From assembly GCA_035299505.1 (NCBI GenBank), contig DATGWL010000091.1:1-45118 (forward strand): a stretch of DNA of 45,118 bases, given 5' to 3'. The notes beneath the pieces were generated by a model that was given only the letters and a program-made list of their open reading frames with translations, did not search any database and had not been told where the DNA came from. The DNA is from M3007 sp035299505 (GTDB lineage: Bacteria > Bacteroidota > Bacteroidia > Chitinophagales > Saprospiraceae). Below, in pieces: positions 6,796 to 14,790 of this stretch; position 1 is the first letter of the stretch, and each line of letters begins with the position of its first letter. The position numbers and the translations under genes were made by a program.

Positions 6796-9216
6796 TCAAA
6801 AAACGCGGACGCGCAGCAGACGGGCCAGGCGCTTGAATTCGGTTTCCCATTCTTTGTTGACAAACACCCACTGCCCTTTGCGGTAGCCTTTGGTAAACAG
6901 GTAGAAGATGTTCTGACTGCGCCAGATATTGGGTTTTAGTCCCATTTCTTCCACAATGGTGAGTACGTCGTTCAACCAGCGTACCCGGGGAATGGAAGAT
7001 TCATCCAATTCAATTTTTTCAATTTCACGGAATACACGCATGCCAATGGCATGATTAACCCGGTCTTCGTCGGTGCGTTTGATGTGCCAACGCTTCAGGT
7101 CGGCGGCAATGCGGCGCAGAGCGCGGGGATCGGCAGCATCTCCATTCTCGAAAAAATGCAATAAATCGGCGTTCAGTACATAGGAGGCAATGTTGTGCCA
7201 GGTAGCCGGCAGGGGCATTTTAGCCTCTTCAATGCCGGTCATGAGCTGATAGTTTTCATTAAAAACATTCCTGAAGGTAGATTCTGCACCCTCCAGGCTG
7301 GCATCGGTGATGCTTCGGATGATTTCTATTTTTTCATCCGCAAACAGGCTCGACAAGGTGAATTTTTCGGGCCCGAAATATTCCTGCAATGCCCCGATCA
7401 CTTCTCCCATGTTGGCGCCCCGGAAGGCTTTGCTCGTGCGGGTAAACATCTCCTCAAACTGTGAACGCAACATATCTCCGCTGATATTGCCGATGATGTG
7501 CTGTTGTCCCATATACAAAACGGCAAAACAAAAGGTTCGTTCTGCATGACTCAACCGGGAACGAATGCGCAGCCTACCTGCAGCGAATTTGGGCGTACCG
7601 GCTTCTATTTTTTCAAAAAACTCAACCGAGGCTGTATAATTGAACAGATCCAGGCCCTCCGGATCGTCTTCGAACAAGGAAGCCACAGCAAAATGCATAG
7701 CTACCCGTTCTAGGGTTACCCGGGTAGGCACCACGTTTTTCATAAAACTTTCGGCGCCATTGGGCAATACATTACTCGGGGCTTCTGCCAGTCGGCGGGT
7801 GAATTCCGGATAAAAATCCTGCCCGCAAACATCCAGGGTGTAGTCCATGGCACGCAGGGCGTATTGCAGGATCTGGTTGGTTTCAATGCCTGAAATTTCG
7901 TCGAAGAACCAACCGCAGCTTGTGTACATCAACACCGCAAAACGCTGACTTTCCAGAAGCCTGAGTACCATGACTTTTTCCAGGTGACTCAGTTCACGAC
8001 GGGCATGTTTTTTCAAAAAAGCTTCCACTTTGGCGTCGGAACGATCCAGCATAACCTCGATATAATCGTTTCGGGCGCCCCAGGGATCGCGGAGCAGGCG
8101 GGCGCCTTCGCGCTCAAAAATGGGTGTCAATTGATCGCGCAGCCAATCGAGTGTATCGCGAAGCGGTTTGCGCCAGCGCTGATGCCACCCGGGTTTGCCG
8201 GAATTGCAGCCGCAATCACTGCGCCAGCGTTCAATGCCATGGACACAGCTCCAGGAGGAGTTTTCGTGTATTTGAACCTCCCATTCAGGCGGATGCAGCT
8301 CTAAAAATTGTCCGTAATTGGTGAGGGTGGCCAATCCTTTGTTTTCTACATAATTCAGGCAATCGGCCAGGGCCATTTCGCCAAAACGGTGGTGGTGTCC
8401 ATAGCTCTCACCATCGGTAGCGATATGTGACAGCTGGGGGGTGTCGTTTTGGTCAAAAACGCTGGTGAGGCGGTCTGAGAACAATTTACCACTGTTCAGC
8501 AAACCATTAAATGCCACCTCCTGGGCAATGCGTCCGTGGTAGAAATACAGGGCAATGCGCCTGCCGCTGGGCAGCATACACCAGTATGGCCTGCGGGTAT
8601 CGATAGACTCGGCATCTACGGCCTGCCAGGCATCGGATTTATCGCCGGCCAATTTGCGAACAGCCTTGGCCTGTCGTGGCGCCAGGATGGTAAACTGGAT
8701 GCCGTGAGCGGCCAGTACTTCCAGCGATTCGGTATTAACGGCGGTTTCGGCCAGCCAAATGCCTTCCGGATAACGTTTGAACCGGTGTTCAAAATCACGG
8801 ATGCCCCAGGTAACCTGCGTTACCTTGTCGCGGGCATTACACAATGGCAAAATCAGGTGACTGTGTACCTGTGCCAGCGCCGATCCGTGTCCGCCAAATA
8901 ATTCCTGACTGCGTTTGTCGGCTTTCAGCAGGAGGGAATAGGCGTCGGGGTCGTTTTCTTCCAGCCAGGAGAGCAGTGTTGGGCCAAAATTCCAGGAAAT
9001 CCGGTTGTAATTGTTGCGGATTTTGGTGATCCAGCCTTCTTCATCCAGGATACGCGCAGCGGCGTTGGGTGCATAACATTCGTTGTTGATGCGGGTATTC
9101 CAGTCATGGAACGGCTGAGCCGTTTCCTGTTGTTCAACGGTTTCAAGCCAGGCGTTTTCACGGGGCGGCTGATAAAAATGCCCGTGAATGCAAACGTATT
9201 TATTCGATCGCGACAT
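6796..9216 (-). CDS. Glycoside hydrolase family 57 protein with DUF3536 region
   Basis: About 806 residues. The N-terminal GH57 catalytic domain (about 5-290) begins with HGHFYQPPREN. It carries the likely nucleophile Glu157 in GIWLAETAV (GH57 region 3) and the likely acid/base Asp268 in ATDGESYGHHH (region 4). The long remainder fits the DUF3536 extension found on a subset of GH57 proteins. GH57 enzymes act on alpha-glucans (amylase, branching or 4-alpha-glucanotransferase activities); the exact reaction cannot be told here. No signal peptide, so cytoplasmic and probably glycogen-related. A start at 9252 is possible, but TACCTTCG on the minus strand at 9221-9228 looks like a promoter box and favours 9216. 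Its C-terminal codons run into the repeat block. Confidence 0.87.
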   Translation of the reverse strand: MSRSNKYVCIHGHFYQPPRENAWLETVEQQETAQPFHDWNTRINNECYAPNAAARILDEEGWITKIRNNYNRISWNFGPTLLSWLEENDPDAYSLLLKADKRSQELFGGHGSALAQVHSHLILPLCNARDKVTQVTWGIRDFEHRFKRYPEGIWLAETAVNTESLEVLAAHGIQFTILAPRQAKAVRKLAGDKSDAWQAVDAESIDTRRPYWCMLPSGRRIALYFYHGRIAQEVAFNGLLNSGKLFSDRLTSVFDQNDTPQLSHIATDGESYGHHHRFGEMALADCLNYVENKGLATLTNYGQFLELHPPEWEVQIHENSSWSCVHGIERWRSDCGCNSGKPGWHQRWRKPLRDTLDWLRDQLTPIFEREGARLLRDPWGARNDYIEVMLDRSDAKVEAFLKKHARRELSHLEKVMVLRLLESQRFAVLMYTSCGWFFDEISGIETNQILQYALRAMDYTLDVCGQDFYPEFTRRLAEAPSNVLPNGAESFMKNVVPTRVTLERVAMHFAVASLFEDDPEGLDLFNYTASVEFFEKIEAGTPKFAAGRLRIRSRLSHAERTFCFAVLYMGQQHIIGNISGDMLRSQFEEMFTRTSKAFRGANMGEVIGALQEYFGPEKFTLSSLFADEKIEIIRSITDASLEGAESTFRNVFNENYQLMTGIEEAKMPLPATWHNIASYVLNADLLHFFENGDAADPRALRRIAADLKRWHIKRTDEDRVNHAIGMRVFREIEKIELDESSIPRVRWLNDVLTIVEEMGLKPNIWRSQNIFYLFTKGYRKGQWVFVNKEWETEFKRLARLLRVRVF

Positions 9217-9220
9217 GTGG

Positions 9221-9228
9221 CGAAGGTA
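9221..9228 (-). promoter_or_regulatory. Putative -7 box of the GH57 gene
   Basis: The minus strand reads TACCTTCG followed by C, one base off TAnnTTTG. It ends 5 bases before the chosen start codon, implying an essentially leaderless mRNA. Confidence 0.35.
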
Positions 9229-9259
9229 GGAATAAGTGATGGCATGCACCACCAGATGG

Positions 9260-9952
9260 TTACCGCATCTCTTCTTCCAGTTTATCCAGGTCGCGGATAA
9301 GCAGGCGGGAGCGGTTGAAGGTGAGCAGTTTTTTATAGCGGAGGTCGTTCAGGGTAGTGGTAACCGTTTGCCGGCTGGTGGCCGTTAAATTGGCTATTTC
9401 CTGATGGGTTACGGGTTTTCGGACAACCCATTCGTAACCTACGCGCTGGCCTTTGTTGCGGGCCAAATTGACTAGAAATTCCACGATACGACTGCGGCTG
9501 TCGCGGAAAATGAGCGATTCCAGGCGGCGCTCCATTTCCAGTTGGCGGCCGCCAAAAATTTTCATAAAAAACAGGTTGATCTCTGAACGGTCGCGCATCA
9601 GACTGCGCAATTCTTCCAATGTTACCACGCAGGTGTCGGTGTCCTCCAGTGCGGTAGCGTAGTCGTGTCGTTTTTGTTCGCCCAGCATAGCCAGTTCGCC
9701 GAAAACCTCCCCACGACCCAGGATGGCTTTAGTAATTTCCTTGCCTTCATCGTTCATCACCGAAATTTTGATCTGGCCTTCCGTAATGAAAAAAATACGG
9801 TCGGAAAGATCATCGGGAACGTACACCACATCGCCTTTTTTGAACCGGCAATGTTTTTTTTGAGCCATCAGCTCCTCATTGCCCAGTTTGGTAGGACAGA
9901 GCAGGTGTGTTACGTCGATATTTTCCAGGTGCCAAAGAGACTGGGCTTGCAT
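9260..9952 (-). CDS. Crp/Fnr family transcriptional regulator
   Basis: A 230-residue cytoplasmic regulator. A cyclic-nucleotide-binding-type beta-roll spans about residues 20-130 (FKKGDVVYVPDD, then GRGEVFGELAML), followed by the dimerisation helix and a winged helix-turn-helix at about 165-225 (VTHQEIANLTATSRQTVTTTL). The FNR N-terminal cysteine cluster is absent, so direct Fe-S oxygen sensing is unlikely; the effector is unknown. It is transcribed after the CBS-domain gene with a 3-base gap and ends just upstream of the GH57 gene, so the three may be co-regulated, although GH57 appears to have its own promoter. Confidence 0.9.
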   Translation of the reverse strand: MQAQSLWHLENIDVTHLLCPTKLGNEELMAQKKHCRFKKGDVVYVPDDLSDRIFFITEGQIKISVMNDEGKEITKAILGRGEVFGELAMLGEQKRHDYATALEDTDTCVVTLEELRSLMRDRSEINLFFMKIFGGRQLEMERRLESLIFRDSRSRIVEFLVNLARNKGQRVGYEWVVRKPVTHQEIANLTATSRQTVTTTLNDLRYKKLLTFNRSRLLIRDLDKLEEEMR

Positions 9953-9955
9953 GGT

Positions 9956-10618
9956 CTAAACATTCAGGTAGTGCATGAGCGCGTCGTAGCGTTCACGCAG
10001 CTGTTCGCTGTGGTCGGTTTCGCCGAAAGATTCCTTGATTTCGAACTCATGGCGTTCGAGGGAAGCAATGGCCCGGGAGAGGTCTCGGCGATCCAGTTTG
10101 AGGGTCAGTTCAACCTCTTCCGGGTTGGGGGTAGAGGTTACGAAAGCGCTGAGTATGTGCACGTTATTTTCTTCAAAAATACGTGCGATGGTGGAGAGGG
10201 TGTAATCCCGTTTGGGCATGAGTAGCACCAGTACGGCGCCTTGTTCGGTCAGCGAGGCGGTATGGGCAAAAAAGCGCAGCACATCGGTTTGCTGAATCAG
10301 GCCCAGGTAGTTGCCTTCCTGATCCGTTACCGGAATCACGGTAAGCCGATGATCGCCCATCATTTTGATGACCTGAAAAACGTGTTCGTTTTCCAGCACC
10401 TGATACCTGGGCAAAACGGAAAAATCGTATTCCCGGAGCGGATCGGCGAGTTTGTGGTGGAAAATTTCCTCTTCTGAGAGCAATCCGACCAGTTTTCCGG
10501 CATCTACAACTGGCAAATGCTTTACATGGTGGTCGTTCAGCAAATGAAATGCCTCCCTGCCGGTTTGATCAACCGTGATGGGGGGAATATCATGAGCTAT
10601 CAGCGTGCGTGCAGTCAT
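9956..10618 (-). CDS. Tandem CBS-domain protein with C-terminal ACT-like region (AcuB-like)
   Basis: A 220-residue protein. Two CBS domains (about 1-60 and 72-130) form an adenosine-ligand-binding Bateman module; the motifs VKHLPVVD and HRLTVIPVTDQEGN are typical. The last 85 residues (GAVLVLLMPKRDYTLSTIA onward) look like an ACT domain, the AcuB-type arrangement. Such proteins sense AMP, ATP or SAM and control partners. It is probably translated together with the Crp/Fnr gene 3 bases downstream. The upstream DNA is the GTTTGAG repeat block, so its promoter must lie in or beyond the repeat. Confidence 0.83.
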   Translation of the reverse strand: MTARTLIAHDIPPITVDQTGREAFHLLNDHHVKHLPVVDAGKLVGLLSEEEIFHHKLADPLREYDFSVLPRYQVLENEHVFQVIKMMGDHRLTVIPVTDQEGNYLGLIQQTDVLRFFAHTASLTEQGAVLVLLMPKRDYTLSTIARIFEENNVHILSAFVTSTPNPEEVELTLKLDRRDLSRAIASLERHEFEIKESFGETDHSEQLRERYDALMHYLNV

Positions 10619-10890
10619 AGACGAGTGTTTGAGTTTTTGAGTGTTTGGGTTTTTGAGTGTTTGAGTTTTTGAGTGTTTGAGTTTTCGAGTTGGCGTTCGG
10701 TTTGGTTTTAGGGGGATGATTTAAGGCTTGTTCTCGATGGGCTTACTGACGGGGTGACTGGCAGTCACCCCGTCAGTAAGCCCATTGTTAATATTTAACG
10801 CAATTCAGGCCTACCTTGTTCCGGTTCCACCGAACTTTGCCGGGACACTGCAAATATGGGTGTAAAAATCTATTCTCAAAAAAATTAGTG
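10619..10890. repeat. Divergent intergenic region: GTGTTTGAG repeats and a 24-bp perfect hairpin
   Basis: Bases 10622-10690 are tandem GAGTGTTTGAGTTTTT units ending in TTGGCGTTCGG, the same family and same end sequence as the element at 2623-2770, but here without a mirrored arm. A perfect 24-bp inverted repeat then pairs 10737-10760 with 10762-10785 across a single base. The block separates two divergent genes, so promoters should be nearby, but I see no clean TAnnTTTG box. A TTG frame start at 10816 was not accepted as a gene start. Confidence 0.7.
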
Positions 10891-12090
10891 ATGCAAATGC
10901 AAAATCAGGGCACGCTTCGCACCGCCTTTTTTCGTCATGTGGCGCAAACTTCTCCGGCGCCGTTAGCGCTGGAAGTGGTGCATGCTGAGGGTTGCTGGCT
11001 GCATGGGTCAAAGGGGGAGCGCTGGCTGGATCTGATTGCCGGTATTGGTCCGAGTGTGCTGGGGCACCGGCATCCGCAGGTACAGGAGGCTGTGGAGGCA
11101 CAGCTCCATGCGTACTGGCATACCCTGGTGTATGGCGAGTATGTGCTTTCGCCACAGGTGCAACTGGCAGAATTACTGGCTGCTCAGCTGCCCGGACTCG
11201 ATTCGGTGTATCTGGTGAATTCCGGTGCAGAGGCTACGGAAGGCGCCATGAAACTGGCCAAACGAGCCACGGGCAGGCCCCATTTTGTGGCTTGCCGCAA
11301 GGCTTACCACGGCAGTACACAGGGCGCGGCCAGCTTGATGAGTCCTACCGATTTTACCTTGGCATTTCAACCACTTTTGCCGGGTATCCGACACATGGAT
11401 TTCAACTGTTTGGAGCATCTGGAGGTTATTGACAGACAAACGGCGGCGGTTATTGTGGAGACGGTTCAGGGCGAGGCGGGCATCATCCCGCCCGATCCGG
11501 CTTGGTTGCAGGCGCTGCGCAAGCGCTGCGATGAAACGGGCGCCTTGCTGATTTTGGATGAAATTCAGGCGGGTATGGGTCGCACCGGAAAAATGTTTGC
11601 TTTTGAGCATTATGGCATTGTGCCTGATGTTTTGCTGCTGGCCAAGGGCTTTGGCGGGGGTATGCCGCTGGGCGCTTTTGTGGCCAGGCGGGAGCTAATG
11701 CAGTTGCTGACCCATGATCCGGTGTTGGGGCATATTACTACGTTCGGCGGACACCCGGTGAGTGCGGCGGCCGGGTTGGCTACATTGCGCGTGCTGCTGG
11801 AAACAGATTTGATTGCTCAGGCTACTGCCAAGGGCGATTTGTTCCGGAAACTGCTGGCGCCACACCCGGCCATCCGGGAGATACGCAGCGCAGGGTTGTG
11901 GCTGGCGCTGGATTTGGGTAGCTGGGACGCAGTACAGCGGGTAATACAATACTGCATCTCCCATGGATTGATTACCGATTGGTTTTTATTCAATGATCAG
12001 AGTCTGCGTGTGGCGCCCCCGCTTACCATTTCGGAGGAAGAGATCACATGGGCCTGCGAGGTGCTGAACGCGGGTTTGGAACGCGGGTAG
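10891..12090 (+). CDS. Class-III pyridoxal-phosphate aminotransferase
   Basis: About 399 residues of the acetylornithine/ornithine/4-aminobutyrate aminotransferase family. Visible motifs: LVNSGAEATEGAMKLAK (cofactor phosphate site), the LILDEIQAGMGRTG block with the conserved Asp, and Lys252 in LLAKGFGGGMPLG as the Schiff-base lysine. It transfers an amino group from an amino acid to a 2-oxo acid; ornithine, acetylornithine, 4-aminobutyrate or lysine are possible substrates and there is no local pathway context. The ATG at 10891 (or 10897) gives the usual N-terminus. The last residues (about AGLERG) are encoded by copies of the GAACGCGGG repeat that continues downstream, so the repeat has overwritten the 3' end. 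Confidence 0.88.
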   Translation: MQMQNQGTLRTAFFRHVAQTSPAPLALEVVHAEGCWLHGSKGERWLDLIAGIGPSVLGHRHPQVQEAVEAQLHAYWHTLVYGEYVLSPQVQLAELLAAQLPGLDSVYLVNSGAEATEGAMKLAKRATGRPHFVACRKAYHGSTQGAASLMSPTDFTLAFQPLLPGIRHMDFNCLEHLEVIDRQTAAVIVETVQGEAGIIPPDPAWLQALRKRCDETGALLILDEIQAGMGRTGKMFAFEHYGIVPDVLLLAKGFGGGMPLGAFVARRELMQLLTHDPVLGHITTFGGHPVSAAAGLATLRVLLETDLIAQATAKGDLFRKLLAPHPAIREIRSAGLWLALDLGSWDAVQRVIQYCISHGLITDWFLFNDQSLRVAPPLTISEEEITWACEVLNAGLERG

Positions 12091-12150
12091 GAACGCGGAT
12101 TGTCATTCTGAGGCACGAAGGATCTGGAACGCGGATGACGCGGATGACGC
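12060..12150. repeat. GAACGCGG/GATGACGCGG repeat overlapping an aminotransferase 3' end
   Basis: Tandem GAACGCGG units start inside the coding sequence, are interrupted by a REP-like phrase (ATTGTCATTCTGAGGCACGAAGGATCT, here cited by position 12098-12125), and resume as GATGACGCGG units. This is the family seen on both arms of the 6480-6795 element, here as one arm only. Confidence 0.7.
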
Positions 12151-12162
12151 GGATTTTTTTGT

Positions 12163-12187
12163 GTTGCCTTCGGCAACGGTTTTTTAT
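12163..12187 (+). terminator. Intrinsic terminator after the aminotransferase gene
   Basis: GTTGCC-TTC-GGCAAC forms a 6-bp stem followed by GG and a run of six T. It is correctly placed for the plus-strand aminotransferase transcript. Confidence 0.6.
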
Positions 12188-12189
12188 TG

Positions 12190-12303
12190 TAAAATTTTTC
12201 GAAAAGCCAGGCCAAAAGTCTTCTGCGTAAATCTGCGGGGTCATCTGCGTAAATCTGCGGGAAATAAAAGCGTAATCTGCGGGAAATAAACCTTTACTTC
12301 GCA
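12190..12303. repeat. Short AAATCTGCGGG-type repeats
   Basis: Three or four loosely tandem copies of GTAAATCTGCGGG/GTAATCTGCGGG occur at 12225-12290. They are relatives of the CACAGATTTTACGCAGATT repeats near 32-33.7 kb. No gene seen. Confidence 0.5.
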
Positions 12304-12339
12304 GTGATAAATCAGTCTTTCCACACAAACTACCCGGAT

Positions 12340-13224
12340 ATGACCTATTACCGTAACCTTTTTATTTTATTCTTATGGATTCCCGTTCAGTTACATGCTC
12401 AATTACACAATACCATGCAAAGAGAACGCCTGATGGCGCTTGGCATTGACAGCATCGAAAAAACAGAGATATTGCTGGATAGCCTTGAAGAACCTGTTAC
12501 AGAACGTTTGATAGAAAAAATACGGGTAAATAACCAGGGTTTTTTAACACGTATAGAAATGTTGGATGAATCCGGGAAATGTATATCACTATATGAAAGC
12601 GATTACCTGGATACTTTTTTGATAGAAAACAGGTACTACGCACATTGCTTTGATACGGCCTCTGTTATGATTACCAGATACCAGTATGATAAAAGCAAGC
12701 GGCTGGAATCCTTTTCTTTCCATTCAATAGCTGGAAAAACGACTACTGTATCCCATGTATATGATGCATCAGGACGATTGATAACTAAAAAACAAACGTT
12801 TCGTCCAAATAAACTTACCGGCTTCAAGGGAGGCAAGGAGGTATGGCAATACACTTATGCGCCCAATGGCACTTTGGCGCGCATCGATGTTGTGAGCGGT
12901 TCGGGTAAAAAGGCTAAAAAGAGGTTTTATACTTACCAGTACGATGTGCAAAACCGTTGTATAGCAACCTATGTAGCCGAACAGGAAGATGTAAAGGATT
13001 TTCTGATAGAAAAACGTGGATATGAGTCAAATGGGGAACTGGCATTTACAGATCATTGTTACCGCTCGGCAACCTACCTACATTCCGGGCAACTGCATAC
13101 TAAAATTCCTGCGGGTGCTTGTAGCAACACAACTTATTTGTACAATGCCAATGGATTGATAAACGAAGAACGGATCAGTGTTGACCAAAAAATGAAAAAG
13201 ATTATTCAGTACAAGTATTTTTAA
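12340..13224 (+). CDS. Exported protein with YD/RHS-like beta repeats
   Basis: About 294 residues with a clear signal peptide (YYRNLFILFLWIPVQLHAQ) and no membrane segment after it. The mature part contains repeated strand patterns such as YQYDKSKRLESF, HVYDASGRLITKK, YTYAPNGTLARID, YQYDVQNRCIA and YLYNANGLINEER, spaced 30-50 residues apart. They resemble YD/RHS-type repeats or the MORN-like toxin-repeat variants of Bacteroidota, but lack an RHS core or toxin domain. It is probably periplasmic or surface-exposed; function unknown. An earlier in-frame start at 12304 would add residues before the signal peptide. It is separated by 15 bases from the following TlpA-like gene, so the two may be co-transcribed. 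Confidence 0.7.
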   Translation: MTYYRNLFILFLWIPVQLHAQLHNTMQRERLMALGIDSIEKTEILLDSLEEPVTERLIEKIRVNNQGFLTRIEMLDESGKCISLYESDYLDTFLIENRYYAHCFDTASVMITRYQYDKSKRLESFSFHSIAGKTTTVSHVYDASGRLITKKQTFRPNKLTGFKGGKEVWQYTYAPNGTLARIDVVSGSGKKAKKRFYTYQYDVQNRCIATYVAEQEDVKDFLIEKRGYESNGELAFTDHCYRSATYLHSGQLHTKIPAGACSNTTYLYNANGLINEERISVDQKMKKIIQYKYF

Positions 13225-13239
13225 AAATGCAATTTTCAT

Positions 13240-13839
13240 ATGAAAAGTCTATTTGTGCTTTGCTTCAGCTTTTTATTGCTTACCGGATGTCAAAACCCCA
13301 AGCCCCTGACTTATGAAGAAGGGCTGGAAAAATGTGATAACATCCGAAAAGAGAAACAAAAAGCCAACCCCAATGGCTTAATCATAGAAACTCCGGAATG
13401 CATTATTGGCGCCCAAATTCCCGCATTTGAGGCGGTATCGCTTGAAGGCGTCACCATCAACCGGGAGACATTGAAAGGAAAACCAAGCGTTTTGAATTTT
13501 TGGTTTACCTCCTGCGCACCCTGTGTGGCAGAAATTCCCGGCTTCAATGCTATCGTGGAAACTTTTGGAGACCAGGTGAATTATGTGGCAATAGGGCGGG
13601 ATGATAAGGCAGAGGTGCAGGAGTTTCTGAGCCATACACCCTGGAAATTTCAACAGATCACTGACGGCGCATCGCTCATGAAAGAGCCATTTAAGGTGCA
13701 ATGGGGCTTTCCCACTACTTTTTTATTGAATAAAGACGCGGAAATCATACTGGCTTTTTCCGGAGGTAAAACAGATGCCTCTGCGGCAACTGCGATACAG
13801 GAAAAGTTGATTCCTGACATTAAAAAAGCATTGAAATGA
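13240..13839 (+). CDS. TlpA/ResA-like thiol-disulfide oxidoreductase lipoprotein
   Basis: A 199-residue lipoprotein: the signal peptide ends in the lipobox LLTG-Cys17. A thioredoxin-like domain follows from about residue 55 (IGAQIPAFEAVSLEG) with the active-site pair Cys92-x-x-Cys95 in WFTSCAPCVAE and a cis-Pro loop at WGFPTTFLL. Such proteins reduce disulfides in the periplasm, for example in cytochrome c maturation or general redox homeostasis. Two extra Cys (32 and 54) sit before the domain. Its stop codon overlaps the start of the following methyltransferase gene by 4 bases (ATGA), indicating translational coupling. Confidence 0.87.
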   Translation: MKSLFVLCFSFLLLTGCQNPKPLTYEEGLEKCDNIRKEKQKANPNGLIIETPECIIGAQIPAFEAVSLEGVTINRETLKGKPSVLNFWFTSCAPCVAEIPGFNAIVETFGDQVNYVAIGRDDKAEVQEFLSHTPWKFQQITDGASLMKEPFKVQWGFPTTFLLNKDAEIILAFSGGKTDASAATAIQEKLIPDIKKALK

Positions 13840-14606
13840 ATATTTTCAGATACCTGCATATGCTTTTTCGCTACAAAAAATCAGATAGAAAAATGACACA
13901 ACAAAAGATTCTGACTGCATACGAAACACTGGCGGAAAAGTATAGTGAACTGATAGATCATAAACCGCATAATGCCTATTACGACCGGCCCAATACCCTG
14001 GCACTTTTCCCGGATGTTCGCGGTAAAAGAATCCTCGATGCAGCCTGTGGTCCGGGCAAATACGCGGAAATACTGCTTGAAAGAGGGGCGCTGGTTACGG
14101 GTTTTGATTTTAGTCCGAATATGGTGCAAAAAGCACGGGAACGCAATCAACGCACAGAGGACTTTTTTGTACATGATTTGACAGCTCCGTTTATCATGTT
14201 CCCAGATGGTAGTTTTGATATCGTTTTATGCGCCTTGGCATTGGAATATGTAGAGGACTGGACGAACACTATTCGAGAATTCAACAGGGTTCTGGTTCCT
14301 GGAGGACTGCTCATTATCTCTATCACACACCCTTTTTTCGATTATAATTTTTTTAACTCGGAGCGGTATTTTGAGGTGGAGGCTGTGCGTTGCGTATGGA
14401 AGGGTTTTGGTCTTCCAGTGGAAGTAAACAGCTACCGTAGATCTCTGGGAGATTGTCTATTGCCCATTACTGAAAACGGATTTTACATAGACAAACTGGT
14501 GGAACCCCGACCGGTACCTGAATTTGAAAAACTGGATCCCAGGCATTTTAAGGAACTACATTCTTTTCCTTCGTTCATGTGCCTGCGGGCGGTTAAAAAA
14601 GCTTAA
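13836..14606 (+). CDS. Class I SAM-dependent methyltransferase
   Basis: A protein of up to 256 residues. The methyltransferase-11/25-type core has motif I LDAACGPGKYAEIL, the acidic VTGFDFSPNMV and the post-motif segment PDGSFDIVLCALALEYVEDW and LVPGGLLIISITHP. The substrate is not apparent; a small molecule or quinone-like acceptor is possible. The start at 13836 overlaps the preceding stop (ATGA), but its first 19 residues are unlike the family and the ATG at 13893 (MTQQKILTAYETLAEKYSEL) is a good alternative. The next 180 bases downstream hold no gene that I can support. Confidence 0.83.
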   Translation: MNIFRYLHMLFRYKKSDRKMTQQKILTAYETLAEKYSELIDHKPHNAYYDRPNTLALFPDVRGKRILDAACGPGKYAEILLERGALVTGFDFSPNMVQKARERNQRTEDFFVHDLTAPFIMFPDGSFDIVLCALALEYVEDWTNTIREFNRVLVPGGLLIISITHPFFDYNFFNSERYFEVEAVRCVWKGFGLPVEVNSYRRSLGDCLLPITENGFYIDKLVEPRPVPEFEKLDPRHFKELHSFPSFMCLRAVKKA

Positions 14607-14790
14607 AATCAATAAAATATGGGAGTAGACATCTGTGTTTTGTTGCGCTATTCCATTATACTCCTGCTATTATATTGTGGGTGGATATCAAAGGAAAAGG
14701 CCGTATGCGCACTTATCTGTGTGTGGATTAAAATCCTCTGTGTGCACACTTATTTTGTGCCAAGGGTGTTCTTTCTTAAATCGTTCCTGC

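Noticed and set aside
12340..13224. RHS toxin or polymorphic toxin
   Set aside because: Only loose YD-like strands are present; no RHS core, no C-terminal toxin domain and no immunity gene.
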